Part shown: piece by piece, positions 23,501-31,132 of the stretch
How the letters are laid out: every line of letters starts with the position of its first letter
How positions within the stretch are numbered: the stretch's first letter is position 1
DNA from: Strobilurus pachycystidiatus
Lineage: Eukaryota > Basidiomycota > Agaricomycetes > Agaricales > Physalacriaceae
Direction of reading: 5' to 3'
DNA: 64,000 bases
NCBI GenBank assembly: GCA_019915135.1
Contig: JAHLMK010000001.1
Span: 310,001-374,000, forward strand
The notes under the pieces: generated by a model
Database searches by the model: none
Told to the model about the DNA's origin: nothing
The model's input: only the letters and a program-made list of their open reading frames with translations
Program-made: the position numbers and the translations under genes

Positions 23501-24428
23501 GGGGAAGCCGGTCCGATGTGTGCTTGTCAAAGACAGTGAGATAGGCATGATATTGGGAAGGAATACGCTCAGCGAGAGGGCGGGTGTCCTTGGGCATTTG
23601 ACTAGCTTCAGCAAGTTCCTGCGCCTTGCTAAATCCAGCACGTATTTGAATAGAGGGACCATCAGGAGTTTGTGGATCTCGCACCGGGCGGGGATAATCA
23701 TCCCGAAACACTTGAGTATACATCTGCTCTTCCCATTCTCTTGGGACCTCCACTTCTTCTTCATCGTCCTCGGTGAACAAGACGACAGGGATTTGAACCC
23801 GATTGTAAACGCGGGGTCGGATGCTTCGACGTTGTCCGGCTGTACGCTGGACTGGGACAGGCCGGAGGTTGCCTTCGCGATCCTTCCATTGAACTTGGTA
23901 GTCTCGATGGTGAAGACGAGGGTCGTGAGGAGAGCGTTTAGTGGGGATGGGAATGCGTTTGGCGTGAGCACGTACGTCAGTCACCGGGGGGTTGTTGAGG
24001 GTACAAGAGTTGGGACAGCGAGTGAAATCTATCTGGACACCAGCCCAGTCTATTTCTGGGTTGTGTTCGTCGAGCCAGTCAGTGCCAAGGATAACGTCGT
24101 GATCACCAATGTCAGTGACGTAGAGCTCGATTAGCTCTTCGTGATAGGAATGACCGTCTCGGCTATAGATCCGGATGCGCTGGGTAGTATAGTGTCGGAC
24201 CCAGCCCATAACGTTTTCGGTGCCGTCAACGTTGCGAACAGGGAAAGGGGAGGAAAGGGGCATGAGGGTGAAATGATGCTGGTTTGCATAGCGGGCGTTG
24301 ATAATAATACCTTCAGCGCCGCTATCAATTAGAGCTTGTGCGACGATTTTTCTGCCAGTGATTTTGCCAATGAATTCAAGTTCCAGTGTGATCGAGGGTG
24401 TCTGTCGGTTCTGGGTGACTGCTGACAT
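20388..24428 (-). CDS. Pol polyprotein of the Ty3 element (protease-RT-RNase H-integrase-chromodomain)
   Basis: Makes and integrates the element DNA. From the ATG at 24428 it is 1,346 residues. The protease DSGAEG is near residue 35, the reverse transcriptase YMDD near 479, the RNase H segment (VDASDYATGG) near 620, the H2C2 zinc finger near 848-890, the integrase DDE residues within about 918-1015 (TTDFITD, SDRGPQF, TDGETERYNQE), and a chromodomain (YLVKWLDYPSSENTWEP) near 1225-1250. The frame is open without a stop from 24428 back to the gag TAG, -1 relative to gag, so translation by -1 frameshifting is possible. The C-terminus runs into the 3' LTR. No internal stop was seen. Confidence 0.93.
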   Translation of the reverse strand: MSAVTQNRQTPSITLELEFIGKITGRKIVAQALIDSGAEGIIINARYANQHHFTLMPLSSPFPVRNVDGTENVMGWVRHYTTQRIRIYSRDGHSYHEELIELYVTDIGDHDVILGTDWLDEHNPEIDWAGVQIDFTRCPNSCTLNNPPVTDVRAHAKRIPIPTKRSPHDPRLHHRDYQVQWKDREGNLRPVPVQRTAGQRRSIRPRVYNRVQIPVVLFTEDDEEEVEVPREWEEQMYTQVFRDDYPRPVRDPQTPDGPSIQIRAGFSKAQELAEASQMPKDTRPLAERIPSQYHAYLTVFDKHTSDRLPQHSPWDHAIDLKPGFEPKPCKTYPLSPTEQAELDAFLDENLAKGYIRPSKSPMASPFFFVKKKDGKLRPVQDYRELNKGTIKNEYPLPLIGELIDKLKGARYFSKVDLRQGYNNCRIKEGDEWKGAFKTNRGLFEPLVMFFGLMNSPATFQAMMNTILKDLIDSGKVVVYMDDILIFTKTLEEHRKVVLQVLQRLKEHDLYAKPEKCTFEAESIEFLGLIISHNELRMDPVKVDGVAKWPLPRNVKDVQSFLGFGNFYRRFIEGFSRIARPLFDLTKKDEPWVWKLECQEAFEALKDVFTSSPVLIMPNPDKPYRVEVDASDYATGGILSQTGNDDQWHPVAYISKSLSEPQRNYDIHDKELLAIIRALEAWRQYLEGSAHQVDILTDHKNLEYFANSQKLSRRQARWALFLTRFDFTLTHKPGTQNRSDPLSRRADHKEGVDDDNTDRILLDPKFFRIRATRPGEVVAVGDAELRRRIRECPNKDAEVRGALEVILRNGPRLLVKNLQEWNYEDGLVLFRGKVYVPDDLQLRRDIVKMHHDSLGPGHPGRFKTYELLSREFWWPGMSVFVRDYVDGCATCQMTKPRNHPAHVPLIPNEIPERPFGTITTDFITDLPECEGYNAIHCVVDRFTKTVIVSPCRKTIDADGTVDILVDGVYRRYGLWDKMISDRGPQFASKVMQAVHAKLGITSALSTAYHPQTDGETERYNQELEQYLRVFCNYRQDDWVKYLPFAEFSHNSRIHSATGKSPFELLHGFKPRLYPSLNPTSNIPTVEERLTNLERLREEVKASLTTAAEIMKRNNGDVTKKGITFKVGDKVLLDGKNLKTTRPKAKLSDKHHGPFEVTDVLGPVNYRLKLPPTWRIHPVFHAALLLPFVETEAHGPNFPSNPPDLIDDKEEFDVEAILDSRPTRNKRGIQYLVKWLDYPSSENTWEPSSNLTKALPLIKEFHRTHPTAYSKPLPHLRTLGVTVNDIWTGTTALQAQAHPKEGVLSRIASILLPPSRPHSRHRHILPSLHSPRPGPSPHSLGIHRLGIA
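20525..20538 (-). promoter_or_regulatory. Polypurine tract
   Basis: AAAGAGGGGGTAT directly before the 3' LTR in element orientation; it primes plus-strand DNA synthesis in LTR elements. Confidence 0.7.
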
Positions 24429-24544
24429 TCGAAGTTCTTTGGGATGGGTACGCTCACAAAGGGTTGATAACACAGAGAATCGATTGGTAAAATTTGTGAC
24501 AGAATTGCGTACAGCTCCTCCTAACGTCGGGGTAGGGGAGCGCT

Positions 24545-25597
24545 CTAAAAATCCAGGCCAGCGACATCCTTCAAGAAAGCCAAGGCCTGCGCCTTCTCAT
24601 CTCCCTGTAGGCCACGGAGCAAGTTGGCCGCGTTGCTAATCTGTTGAATTGCATCGGCAGACGATGCGGGAGCAGTGTCGGAGGAAGTGGGAACAGCCGT
24701 GACAGCGGCAGACGTGTCAGCGGCGCGAATGGTGCGGTTTGCGGCCGGAGCAGAGGCGCTGGTACCAAAGCGAGTAGGACAGTCCTTGGACATGTGGTTG
24801 GGGCCGCGGCATCTAAAGCAAGCGCCCTTCCTGCGAAGGATTTCGCGCTCCTCGGGGGTCAGCCTAGTCAAAGGAGAGGACGAGGTAGCACCTGTGTTAC
24901 GGGATGCATCTACATCCATAGGTACTCCCATATCTTGAGCGGGAGCCGGGGCGCGCTGGGGCGGGGCACGAGGAGCGTAAATGCCGGGAGAGGAATGGGA
25001 GCGCTGTGTCCAATTAGCCTTTTCAGCCTTGCGGGCTTCATAGGCATGCTGCATCTCAACAGCGCGGGTCTTGAACTTGTCAAGGGTATCGGGAATGGGG
25101 TAGGACATGCAGATTCGGTCCAAGAGACTGGGGTTCAAGCCGCGTTTGAAGAAGTAGAGTAACGAGCTTTCGTCAAACTGGGAGTCATCAGCGTAGCCAT
25201 CAAAGGCAGTGATGAACTTATCAATTGAAGATAAGTCCTTTTCCTGGCGGATGGTCTCGATGGCGGTACGCGCAGCGGTGATTGGGTCGATGGCCGCATA
25301 GTCGGCTTTGAACTTCTCGATGATAGATGCCTGTGTGGTCCAGCGTTTGCTGGCAGCTGGGATGGTATTATCGTCCTGATCGGCATCGTACTCTTTCATG
25401 CGACGTTCTGCCCATTTACCGGCGAGAGGTCCCTTGAAATATGAAAGGAAGACCGAGACCTTCTCGATCTCAGTAGAATAGCGGGCGGTGTTCAGCCGCA
25501 TGTGGTTGCGGTATTGGGCCAGCCATGTAGTGGATGTGGCGCGGTCGCCGACGAAGTCGTCAAGCTTAGCTCCACGCTCGCTGGGAATAGTAGTCAT
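24545..25597 (-). CDS. Gag of the Ty3 element
   Basis: Capsid/nucleocapsid protein that packages element RNA. From the ATG at 25597 the frame gives 350 residues, with a retrotransposon gag-like capsid region (residues about 20-190) and a CX2CX4HX4C zinc knuckle (CFRCRGPNHMSKDC) near residue 258. The same frame is open further upstream to a stop at about 26163, encoding acidic, aromatic and Pro/Ser-rich sequence with no ATG. A second frame, starting with the ATG at 26343 just inside the element, covers the likely N-terminus. The real Gag therefore probably starts at 26343 and crosses a frame break somewhere in 25903-26163. Pol lies in the -1 frame after the TAG stop. Confidence 0.85.
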   Translation of the reverse strand: MTTIPSERGAKLDDFVGDRATSTTWLAQYRNHMRLNTARYSTEIEKVSVFLSYFKGPLAGKWAERRMKEYDADQDDNTIPAASKRWTTQASIIEKFKADYAAIDPITAARTAIETIRQEKDLSSIDKFITAFDGYADDSQFDESSLLYFFKRGLNPSLLDRICMSYPIPDTLDKFKTRAVEMQHAYEARKAEKANWTQRSHSSPGIYAPRAPPQRAPAPAQDMGVPMDVDASRNTGATSSSPLTRLTPEEREILRRKGACFRCRGPNHMSKDCPTRFGTSASAPAANRTIRAADTSAAVTAVPTSSDTAPASSADAIQQISNAANLLRGLQGDEKAQALAFLKDVAGLDF

Positions 25598-26376
25598 GAT
25601 AGGAGGGACTGGGTGAACTGGAAAAGATGGAGACGATGACCGAGAGGGATTGGAGGAGGAAGAAGAAGATGACGATGAAGACGGGGGAGTCGATGGTTCA
25701 GAGGGTTCGGGGTCTAAAGCAAGAGGTTGGGATTCAGGTGGTGAATTGTCCTGGACTGGGGATGGAACTGGGGAGGTAGGAGCGGAGTTGAAGGTTGGTT
25801 CCGATCGGACAGGAGACGGTGGAGCAGAGGGGACTGGGGTACGATGTGCAGGTGAGCCTGGGGTCTGTGTGGATGATTGTAACTCAGCTCGAGTGCGCTC
25901 TTCTAAACGCCTTTTAGCCTCCTGATGCTCTTCTGATTCAAGGTAGTACTTGTCTCCGTTTGGTTCAAGGTAATGCCAAGATTCGGGGTAGTCTTCGTCT
26001 TCTGGCTCGTAGAAGATCTCCTGGGGGTGATACTCTTCGTCGAGTTGGAAGTACTTGCCCTGATGAAGGTAGGCGCCGGGAGGTGGTGTGGGAGGCGCTT
26101 CTTCTGCAGAGAAGCGGGCGATGGTGGGAGGATAGGAGTGCGTGGACCGGTATCGGTGTCACGCCAGAAACTGCGGTGATCTCCGCGATGACGAGCCCTA
26201 ATAGCAGCCGGTAGAGTGTGAAAAAGGACTTCGCGGTGGGTTAACGTACGGGGAGTGGTAGCTGCAGTCTTCTTGAATACAAGGCGTGTGGGACGAGGTT
26301 GAGAGGCAGGTGTGGGGTCTGAGGTTGTGCGGTCGGCGGGCATGCGCCGAGCAAGGGTGTGAGGTGGGTGTAGAAG

Positions 26377-26388
26377 AGTCTGTTCTAG
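26377..26388 (-). promoter_or_regulatory. Primer binding site, probable self-primer type
   Basis: In element orientation the bases after the 5' LTR read CTAGAACAGACT, not the TGG start of a tRNA-primed site. AGAACAGACT is complementary to AGTCTGTTCT in the LTR (26543..26534), which lies about 26 nt past the TATA tract where the RNA 5' end is expected. Tf1/sushi-type elements prime from their own RNA 5' end in this way. Confidence 0.65.
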
Positions 26389-26850
26389 TGTCAAGACCGG
26401 TGCCCGAATACTAAGGCAACCACCCAAGTCACAAACAAGACAGAGAAGAGGGATAGAGATTGAAGTATAAGATGTGGAGGAGTGTGTTGAGCTACAACAG
26501 TACTAGGAGCGACCAAGCAGTGAGTAGACGAAGAGAACAGACTGAGGAAACTAAAGGGAAGGGAGCTACTATATATATATGGCTGTGTAGTAAGGAGGAG
26601 AACAATAAGACAATAGGAAGTCCTAATGTGGCGAGACAATAGGCGGGCCGGAGTAGAGACAATAGGCGGTCCGGAGTGGATCCAGGTGGTCATCAGACCA
26701 CTGATGGACAGGTCTAGGCAATGCCAAGACGATGGATGCCAAGTGAATGTGGGCTAGGCCCAGGCCGAGGTGAATGTAGAGATGGGAGAATGTGGCGATG
26801 TCGGGAGTGGGGACGTGATGGAGGAAGCAGAATAGAGGCGATTCGTGACA
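26389..26850 (-). repeat. 5' LTR of the Ty3 element
   Basis: Starts TGTCACGAATC and ends ...GTCTTGACA in element orientation. A TATA tract lies at about 26567-26580 and the inferred transcription start is near 26543 (AGTCTGTTCT). Confidence 0.93.
26567..26580 (-). promoter_or_regulatory. TATA tract of the 5' LTR promoter
   Basis: An ATATATATATAG run in element orientation, with a probable start site about 26-30 nt downstream. The same tract is in the 3' LTR near 20241-20254. Confidence 0.6.
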
Positions 26851-26855
26851 GCAAA
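26851..26855 (+). repeat. Ty3 target site duplication, right (GCAAA)
   Basis: Same five bases as 20058-20062. Confidence 0.9.
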
Positions 26856-27976
26856 CGGTGTCCGTCACTCCATCCCGTGGGACGGTGAGGTTATCGGGAA
26901 ACGGCAACTGCATGCGCCAATTCGGAGCCACCGGATGTCACGGTGGCGTCCTGGGTACGAGAGGTACTATAGATGCATCATGGTTAAAATGTGTTCACAT
27001 GGTGCAGTCGTGATTCGTGAGTGCGCATCATAGATTGGGCGGATTTCGGGATGACTTTGCGAGACATTGTTTGTAGCTGCCAATTTGTCTCTGGAATTCT
27101 ACTCCTTTATACTACTGAACTGAACAGTCATCATACCATCCTGGTGATTTGACCTCTCGGGGAGCTACTCGGACAATTTCCGAACCGTGCGCAAAAAAGT
27201 TGTGCAGGGCTCGATTCGCAGCTCGCTTCGATTGGGTATGGTGCCGCACTCTCCGCTTCCCGTCTTGCGGTCGGTATCGATATGGAATGTACGTTTTTGT
27301 TGCGATATCATTTGCTCAATTCTGACTCGTCCCTAGGAATGGGACCGTTGCCGCCACATTATCGAGCGTGGGTTTCATACTAGTCAAGAAGGCTTACGTT
27401 ATTATGGCACTGGCAAGACGGTTTTGGGGCAGCAAGAGGAAGAGAGAGAAGTTGTTGAAGTTGAACCGAGCAGCAATACCCACCTCTCCGTTCTCTGTCT
27501 GTAGCACGATCATTGTTGTCGCCCACCTCTATTATCATGGGCATGTCAAGGTGATTCGATTCCGCCGCTTCACAATGCTTGAAGTCAAACTACTGTGGAG
27601 GATATCCAGACTAATAGTCTTCCTCCGTCGACTCGAAGTAGCGTTGGTATTTGCATTGGGCAATGCCTCGCTTGACGACATCAACACAAATACTTGATCA
27701 TGAGGTTCGGCACAGCTTCGATTGCAGTGCGTGAAAATTATGTGTCCAGAAGACCACCTCGATGAAACTACAAGGCCATCCGAGTTGTGCAGATAGGCTA
27801 TTAATGACAAAAGAGAGTAGAGCGCTGATCAATGACGATCAATAAACAACAGTCAAGATATGAACAGGAAATGTAAGCCCATCATTTGTTCCTTTCCTCT
27901 TCTTGTCCACTCTTGCTTCCCAATCCCTTAGCCACCGACACGAGCCACGTACGACCTGCAACCTCGTCTCACTCCA
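26856..27976. other. Region without a recognised gene; relic of a duplicated segment
   Basis: Around 26930-27130 the sequence resembles 13100-13430 (GTACGAGAGGT, TTGGGCGG, TTTC.GGAT, ATTTGTCTCT, TATACTACTGAAC), including a TATA-like box and a start codon on the minus strand. A frame at about 27150-27360 on plus looks coding in composition but has no start or recognised family. Nothing further can be supported. Confidence 0.4.
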
Positions 27977-28846
27977 ATGTGCGACACACTGATCGCGACG
28001 CCAAGCCCCGCATACATTGCGATAATGACACCGTTCCCCACGACACCGGGAGAGTCGACAACATCGGACGCTAGCGAGGACGACGACGTGGACAGCGCAC
28101 CCATCGCTGGGCGACCGAGGGATTCGACGATGACAGACGTGCCATCACGACCAGTAGCCGACCTGGCACATCCTTTCTTCGTGGCGCATCACCAAGAAGT
28201 GTCCATCCAGCAGCGCCACACAAGAATGCTCTACATCATAGATTTTCTCGCCTGGCATCTACGCACGACGATTATGAGAAAATCGGCGAAACCTGGCCCC
28301 GGTCTGGCGCGGTTCATCCACCAATCTCTCTGCCAATCGCGGTGGCGCCTGGACGGATGGACGCTCATCCACGCACTGGTTTACCTCCGCCGACTCTTCG
28401 CCAATGCAAATCTTCCCGACGTTGTTCCAGACAAGGAGACCGAAAGGGCTCTGGAGCGTACGTTTACACTCGTGTGTACGCTCGGGTACAAGAACTGCTC
28501 GGATTACACGCTCTGCGAAAATGGATGGCAATTCGTTCGTAACAAGACCGATATCTCCAATTTGTGCGAGCTGGAGAAATTCGCGCTCACGGCGATGAAG
28601 TGGTCGGTGAGGGTAACCAGTGGAGATCTGGCGATGATGCTTTGGACATTACGAGGTGAAGCAGACGGACGAGAGGGTGAAGAAGGCGAAGCCGTGCACG
28701 AGTGGATTGAGAGGTGTGAGTCTGTTCTATTTAGACGGCGGCTGAGAGGGTCCAGTAGGGTGCACTCAAATCTAAATGGGCTGGAGACGCTGATGACTGC
28801 TCGGGGTTTTCATACGTTTCGACGTCCATGGCGGAGAGCGATTTAG
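27977..28846 (+). CDS. Cyclin-like protein, possibly of the PHO80/PCL type
   Basis: Single-exon frame of 289 residues with an acidic, Ser/Thr-rich N-terminus. The central part resembles a cyclin N-terminal box: WTLIHALVYLRRLF, then RTFTLVCTLGYKNCSDYTLCENGWQFV, then ISNLCELEKFALTAMKWSVRV. This is the pattern of helices seen in fungal cyclins that pair with Pho85-type kinases. The start may be 27977 (MCDTL) or 28025 (MTPFPTTPG); nothing decides between them. The call rests on pattern resemblance only. Confidence 0.55.
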   Translation: MCDTLIATPSPAYIAIMTPFPTTPGESTTSDASEDDDVDSAPIAGRPRDSTMTDVPSRPVADLAHPFFVAHHQEVSIQQRHTRMLYIIDFLAWHLRTTIMRKSAKPGPGLARFIHQSLCQSRWRLDGWTLIHALVYLRRLFANANLPDVVPDKETERALERTFTLVCTLGYKNCSDYTLCENGWQFVRNKTDISNLCELEKFALTAMKWSVRVTSGDLAMMLWTLRGEADGREGEEGEAVHEWIERCESVLFRRRLRGSSRVHSNLNGLETLMTARGFHTFRRPWRRAI

Positions 28847-30121
28847 GAGTGGTCACGGCAACACATACGACAGAGACATTGGCCGACACTGCGACGGCGC
28901 ATGAAAGCAGAAACTGGGGAGCCGGAACCGATGACCAGATTTGTGACGATTTGCGGACAGCGCCGCTGCTCGATGCGCCACGGAGCTGCCATGATGCAGT
29001 GGTGGAGATGGTCATCGAGAGGGCCGTTCAACCCGAGCACCGAGATGCCTCTTCGACTTGTTGGCAATGGATATAGCTTGCGCTGGGATAAGATCAGCGA
29101 TACAATCAACCTGCTCGCGTATTGACACGCACTTGTGTTTATTTCTCCTCTGTATTTCCCCTCTGTTTTACGAACATTTCAATGCAAGTCCGAGCATTCT
29201 GCGAGCTGGGAAAGCGCGTTGTGTGTGCAAGCATTTCACGAGAATAAAATACAAGCCGTTGTCCCTGCTGGCGTGTGCATCAACGAATGTGGGCGGGAGA
29301 GCGACAACGTCGAGAGGATCAACGTGGACTGGAGGGAAGAATTCGAAGGTCCGGTCTGGGTCCGGTATGCACCCCCGGCTTCTCCCGACGTTCCAGACTC
29401 ATCAAGTCGCGCCTTGTCTCATTCCCTTGCTTTGACCGTGCTACCAGAGACTGTTCAAGTTCCCCGAGCTACTGTACGCGGCTTCAGCTCCATAATGGAC
29501 AATTGGGTGCCGCTCACGGGCCGACAATCTTATTTTGGCCATATCTGTGGTTCATGAATCTACAATACTCGTCACGGTCGTCTCACTGACACTTCATTCG
29601 CATAGAGACATTGTGTGGATTCCTGTACGCCGGGATACTTGATACTGATAGTCGGCATCCTATGAGCCCTCCCGTGTGCACTTATCAAGCCTAGCCGTGC
29701 GCGGGCCGCTAAACCACGTACACACCACTCTCTGATCCACTCTTCACAGATTATGAGGGCCGTCCATAGCGCTTCATCCAGATGCACAATAACGTGGTCC
29801 GTGTCATTTCCAACTCACTACCCTATTAACATGCAACTGTGCTTGTCCGCTTACTAGACACCGTCCACCGCTTGATCTTTGGAACACTGGCCTACTTCTT
29901 CTTCGGGCGCTTGGATGCGGTCGCCGTCTCTACGGAGCTGGAATTATCCCGCTTCACAGTGTATGTTGACCCTCGTCCGTGACTCGTCTCCTTCTGATCA
30001 CTTCTGCCACCCGCCTGTGCGGAGTCCGTGCCCTCCTGCATGAGTGCGCCTTTAGGTTCCACTTTACTTCTTACAAATAGCAACGATGAGTGATATTTCC
30101 TTTCGGTGCAACAAGCATGAC
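28847..30121. other. No clear gene
   Basis: Frames at 29058-29589 (plus) lack recognisable motifs. On the minus strand 29892-30065 encodes a short basic stretch ending KRPKKK that could be a terminal exon of the gene at 30122-31023, but no splice pair joining them keeps the frame. Confidence 0.35.
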
Positions 30122-31023
30122 CTACGCTGATGATGATTTACTTCCTTCCGCATCGCTAGCCTCCGCAAAAGAGGAAATCTTGCTCCCGGCTTCACAACAG
30201 TCACACGTCTCTGAAGCGACATACTTGCTCGTGCCCCGGGCGGAGGGACGGTCAACGGGCAGTGATTCGTTCCTCTTTATATGATAGAATGATGGAGGAT
30301 CGTGCAGCCCACCTCGATGGCCGGACCTGATCCTTCCAATGACGTCGCATAGCCGGTTCATAGCATTGCGCGGCCAATCATCACCACGTTCTGAGCATTG
30401 CTCGACTAGAACATCGAGGATGGTGCTTCCCTTCTTTCTGTATAAGGAGGCATCCCCAAGTGCTAGATCCGCCGCTTCATGCTGACAGCGTATACATACA
30501 CTGCCAAGGACATCGCGTAGCAAGTTCTTGTTCAGATTTGGCCATTGCTCGAGAATCATTTCAGAGACGGCACTTCGCATGCTGCTGCATGATGAGGTAG
30601 CTCTAGACGCGTGAAGAGCCACCTCATGGCTGCTATTGGAAAGATGCTTTGATGATAATGATTCAGGTGCATTGTCTCACAGACAGTTGAGAACGTACCC
30701 TTGCATCGAAGCGTGATAACTCGGATTGAGAGCCTCTAGTAGCAATCCTACGAATGTGATGAACAAGACCTTTGATCTGATGTTTTGATGATAATGATTC
30801 AGGTACATTGTCTCACAGACAGTTGAGAACGTACCCTTGCATCGAAGCGTGATAACTCGGATTGAGAGCCTCTAGTAGCAATCCTCCGAATGTGATGAAC
30901 AAGAGCTTCGATCTGCTCAGTGAGTTCCTTCAATCTTGCAGCACATTCTTTACAAGGGGCATCCTCCGTGGTGGGATTGCCGGGCTGTTGTATGGCGGTT
31001 TGTCGAGTGGCTATGTGGTACAT
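30122..31023 (-). CDS. Unknown protein with a tandemly duplicated exon
   Basis: Proposed exons are 31023..30835, 30776..30699 and 30622..30122 (255 residues). The first contains two CXXC-type cysteines (CKECAARL) and a short heptad-like helix. Its end and the whole second exon encode nearly the same 22-26 residues (LVHHIRRIATRGSQSELSRFDAR), because a 136-bp unit is duplicated. Both copies keep a gtacgt donor. The acceptor of exon 3 is the least certain point. The C-terminal part is polar with no recognised domain. The gene starts 110 bp past the end of DUF6535 copy 2 on the same strand. Function not recognised. Confidence 0.45.
30645..30916. repeat. Tandem duplication, 136-bp unit
   Basis: Units 30645-30780 and 30781-30916 differ at only a few positions through most of their length, most differences lying near the end of the unit (AAGACCTTTGATC versus AAGAGCTTCGATC). 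The unit spans an exon 3' part, its donor and intron sequence. Confidence 0.85.
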
Positions 31024-31132
31024 AGGCGTAAGGTCTGTTATTTAAAAGCACGCAGAACATCATCCTTATGTATGATTATGCGGCCACAATGGTCCGTGAG
31101 CTGCCATAACAATCAACACTGCTACCGCTTCA

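Larger units (their letters stand above)
20063..26850 (-). mobile_element. Ty3-type LTR retrotransposon (chromovirus), complete, minus orientation
   Basis: Two 462-bp LTRs with TG...CA ends bound a 6,788-bp element. A perfect 5-bp target duplication GCAAA lies at 20058-20062 and 26851-26855. The order in coding direction is 5' LTR, primer site, gag (zinc knuckle), pol (protease, reverse transcriptase, RNase H, integrase, chromodomain), polypurine tract, 3' LTR. Integrase after reverse transcriptase plus a C-terminal chromodomain define the chromovirus branch. The LTRs appear identical over the stretches I compared, so insertion is recent. Gag has one probable frame break, so autonomy is uncertain. 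Confidence 0.95.

Noticed and set aside
23785..23805. A tRNA B-box-like sequence (GGGTTCAAATCCC on the reverse strand)
   Set aside because: It lies inside the continuous pol frame and has no matching A box or acceptor stem.
23412..24134. A 240-codon plus-strand frame
   Set aside because: Antisense to the Ty3 pol gene.
26377..26388. A tRNA-primed primer binding site for the Ty3 element
   Set aside because: The bases after the LTR do not start TGG. The self-complementary match to the LTR explains them better.
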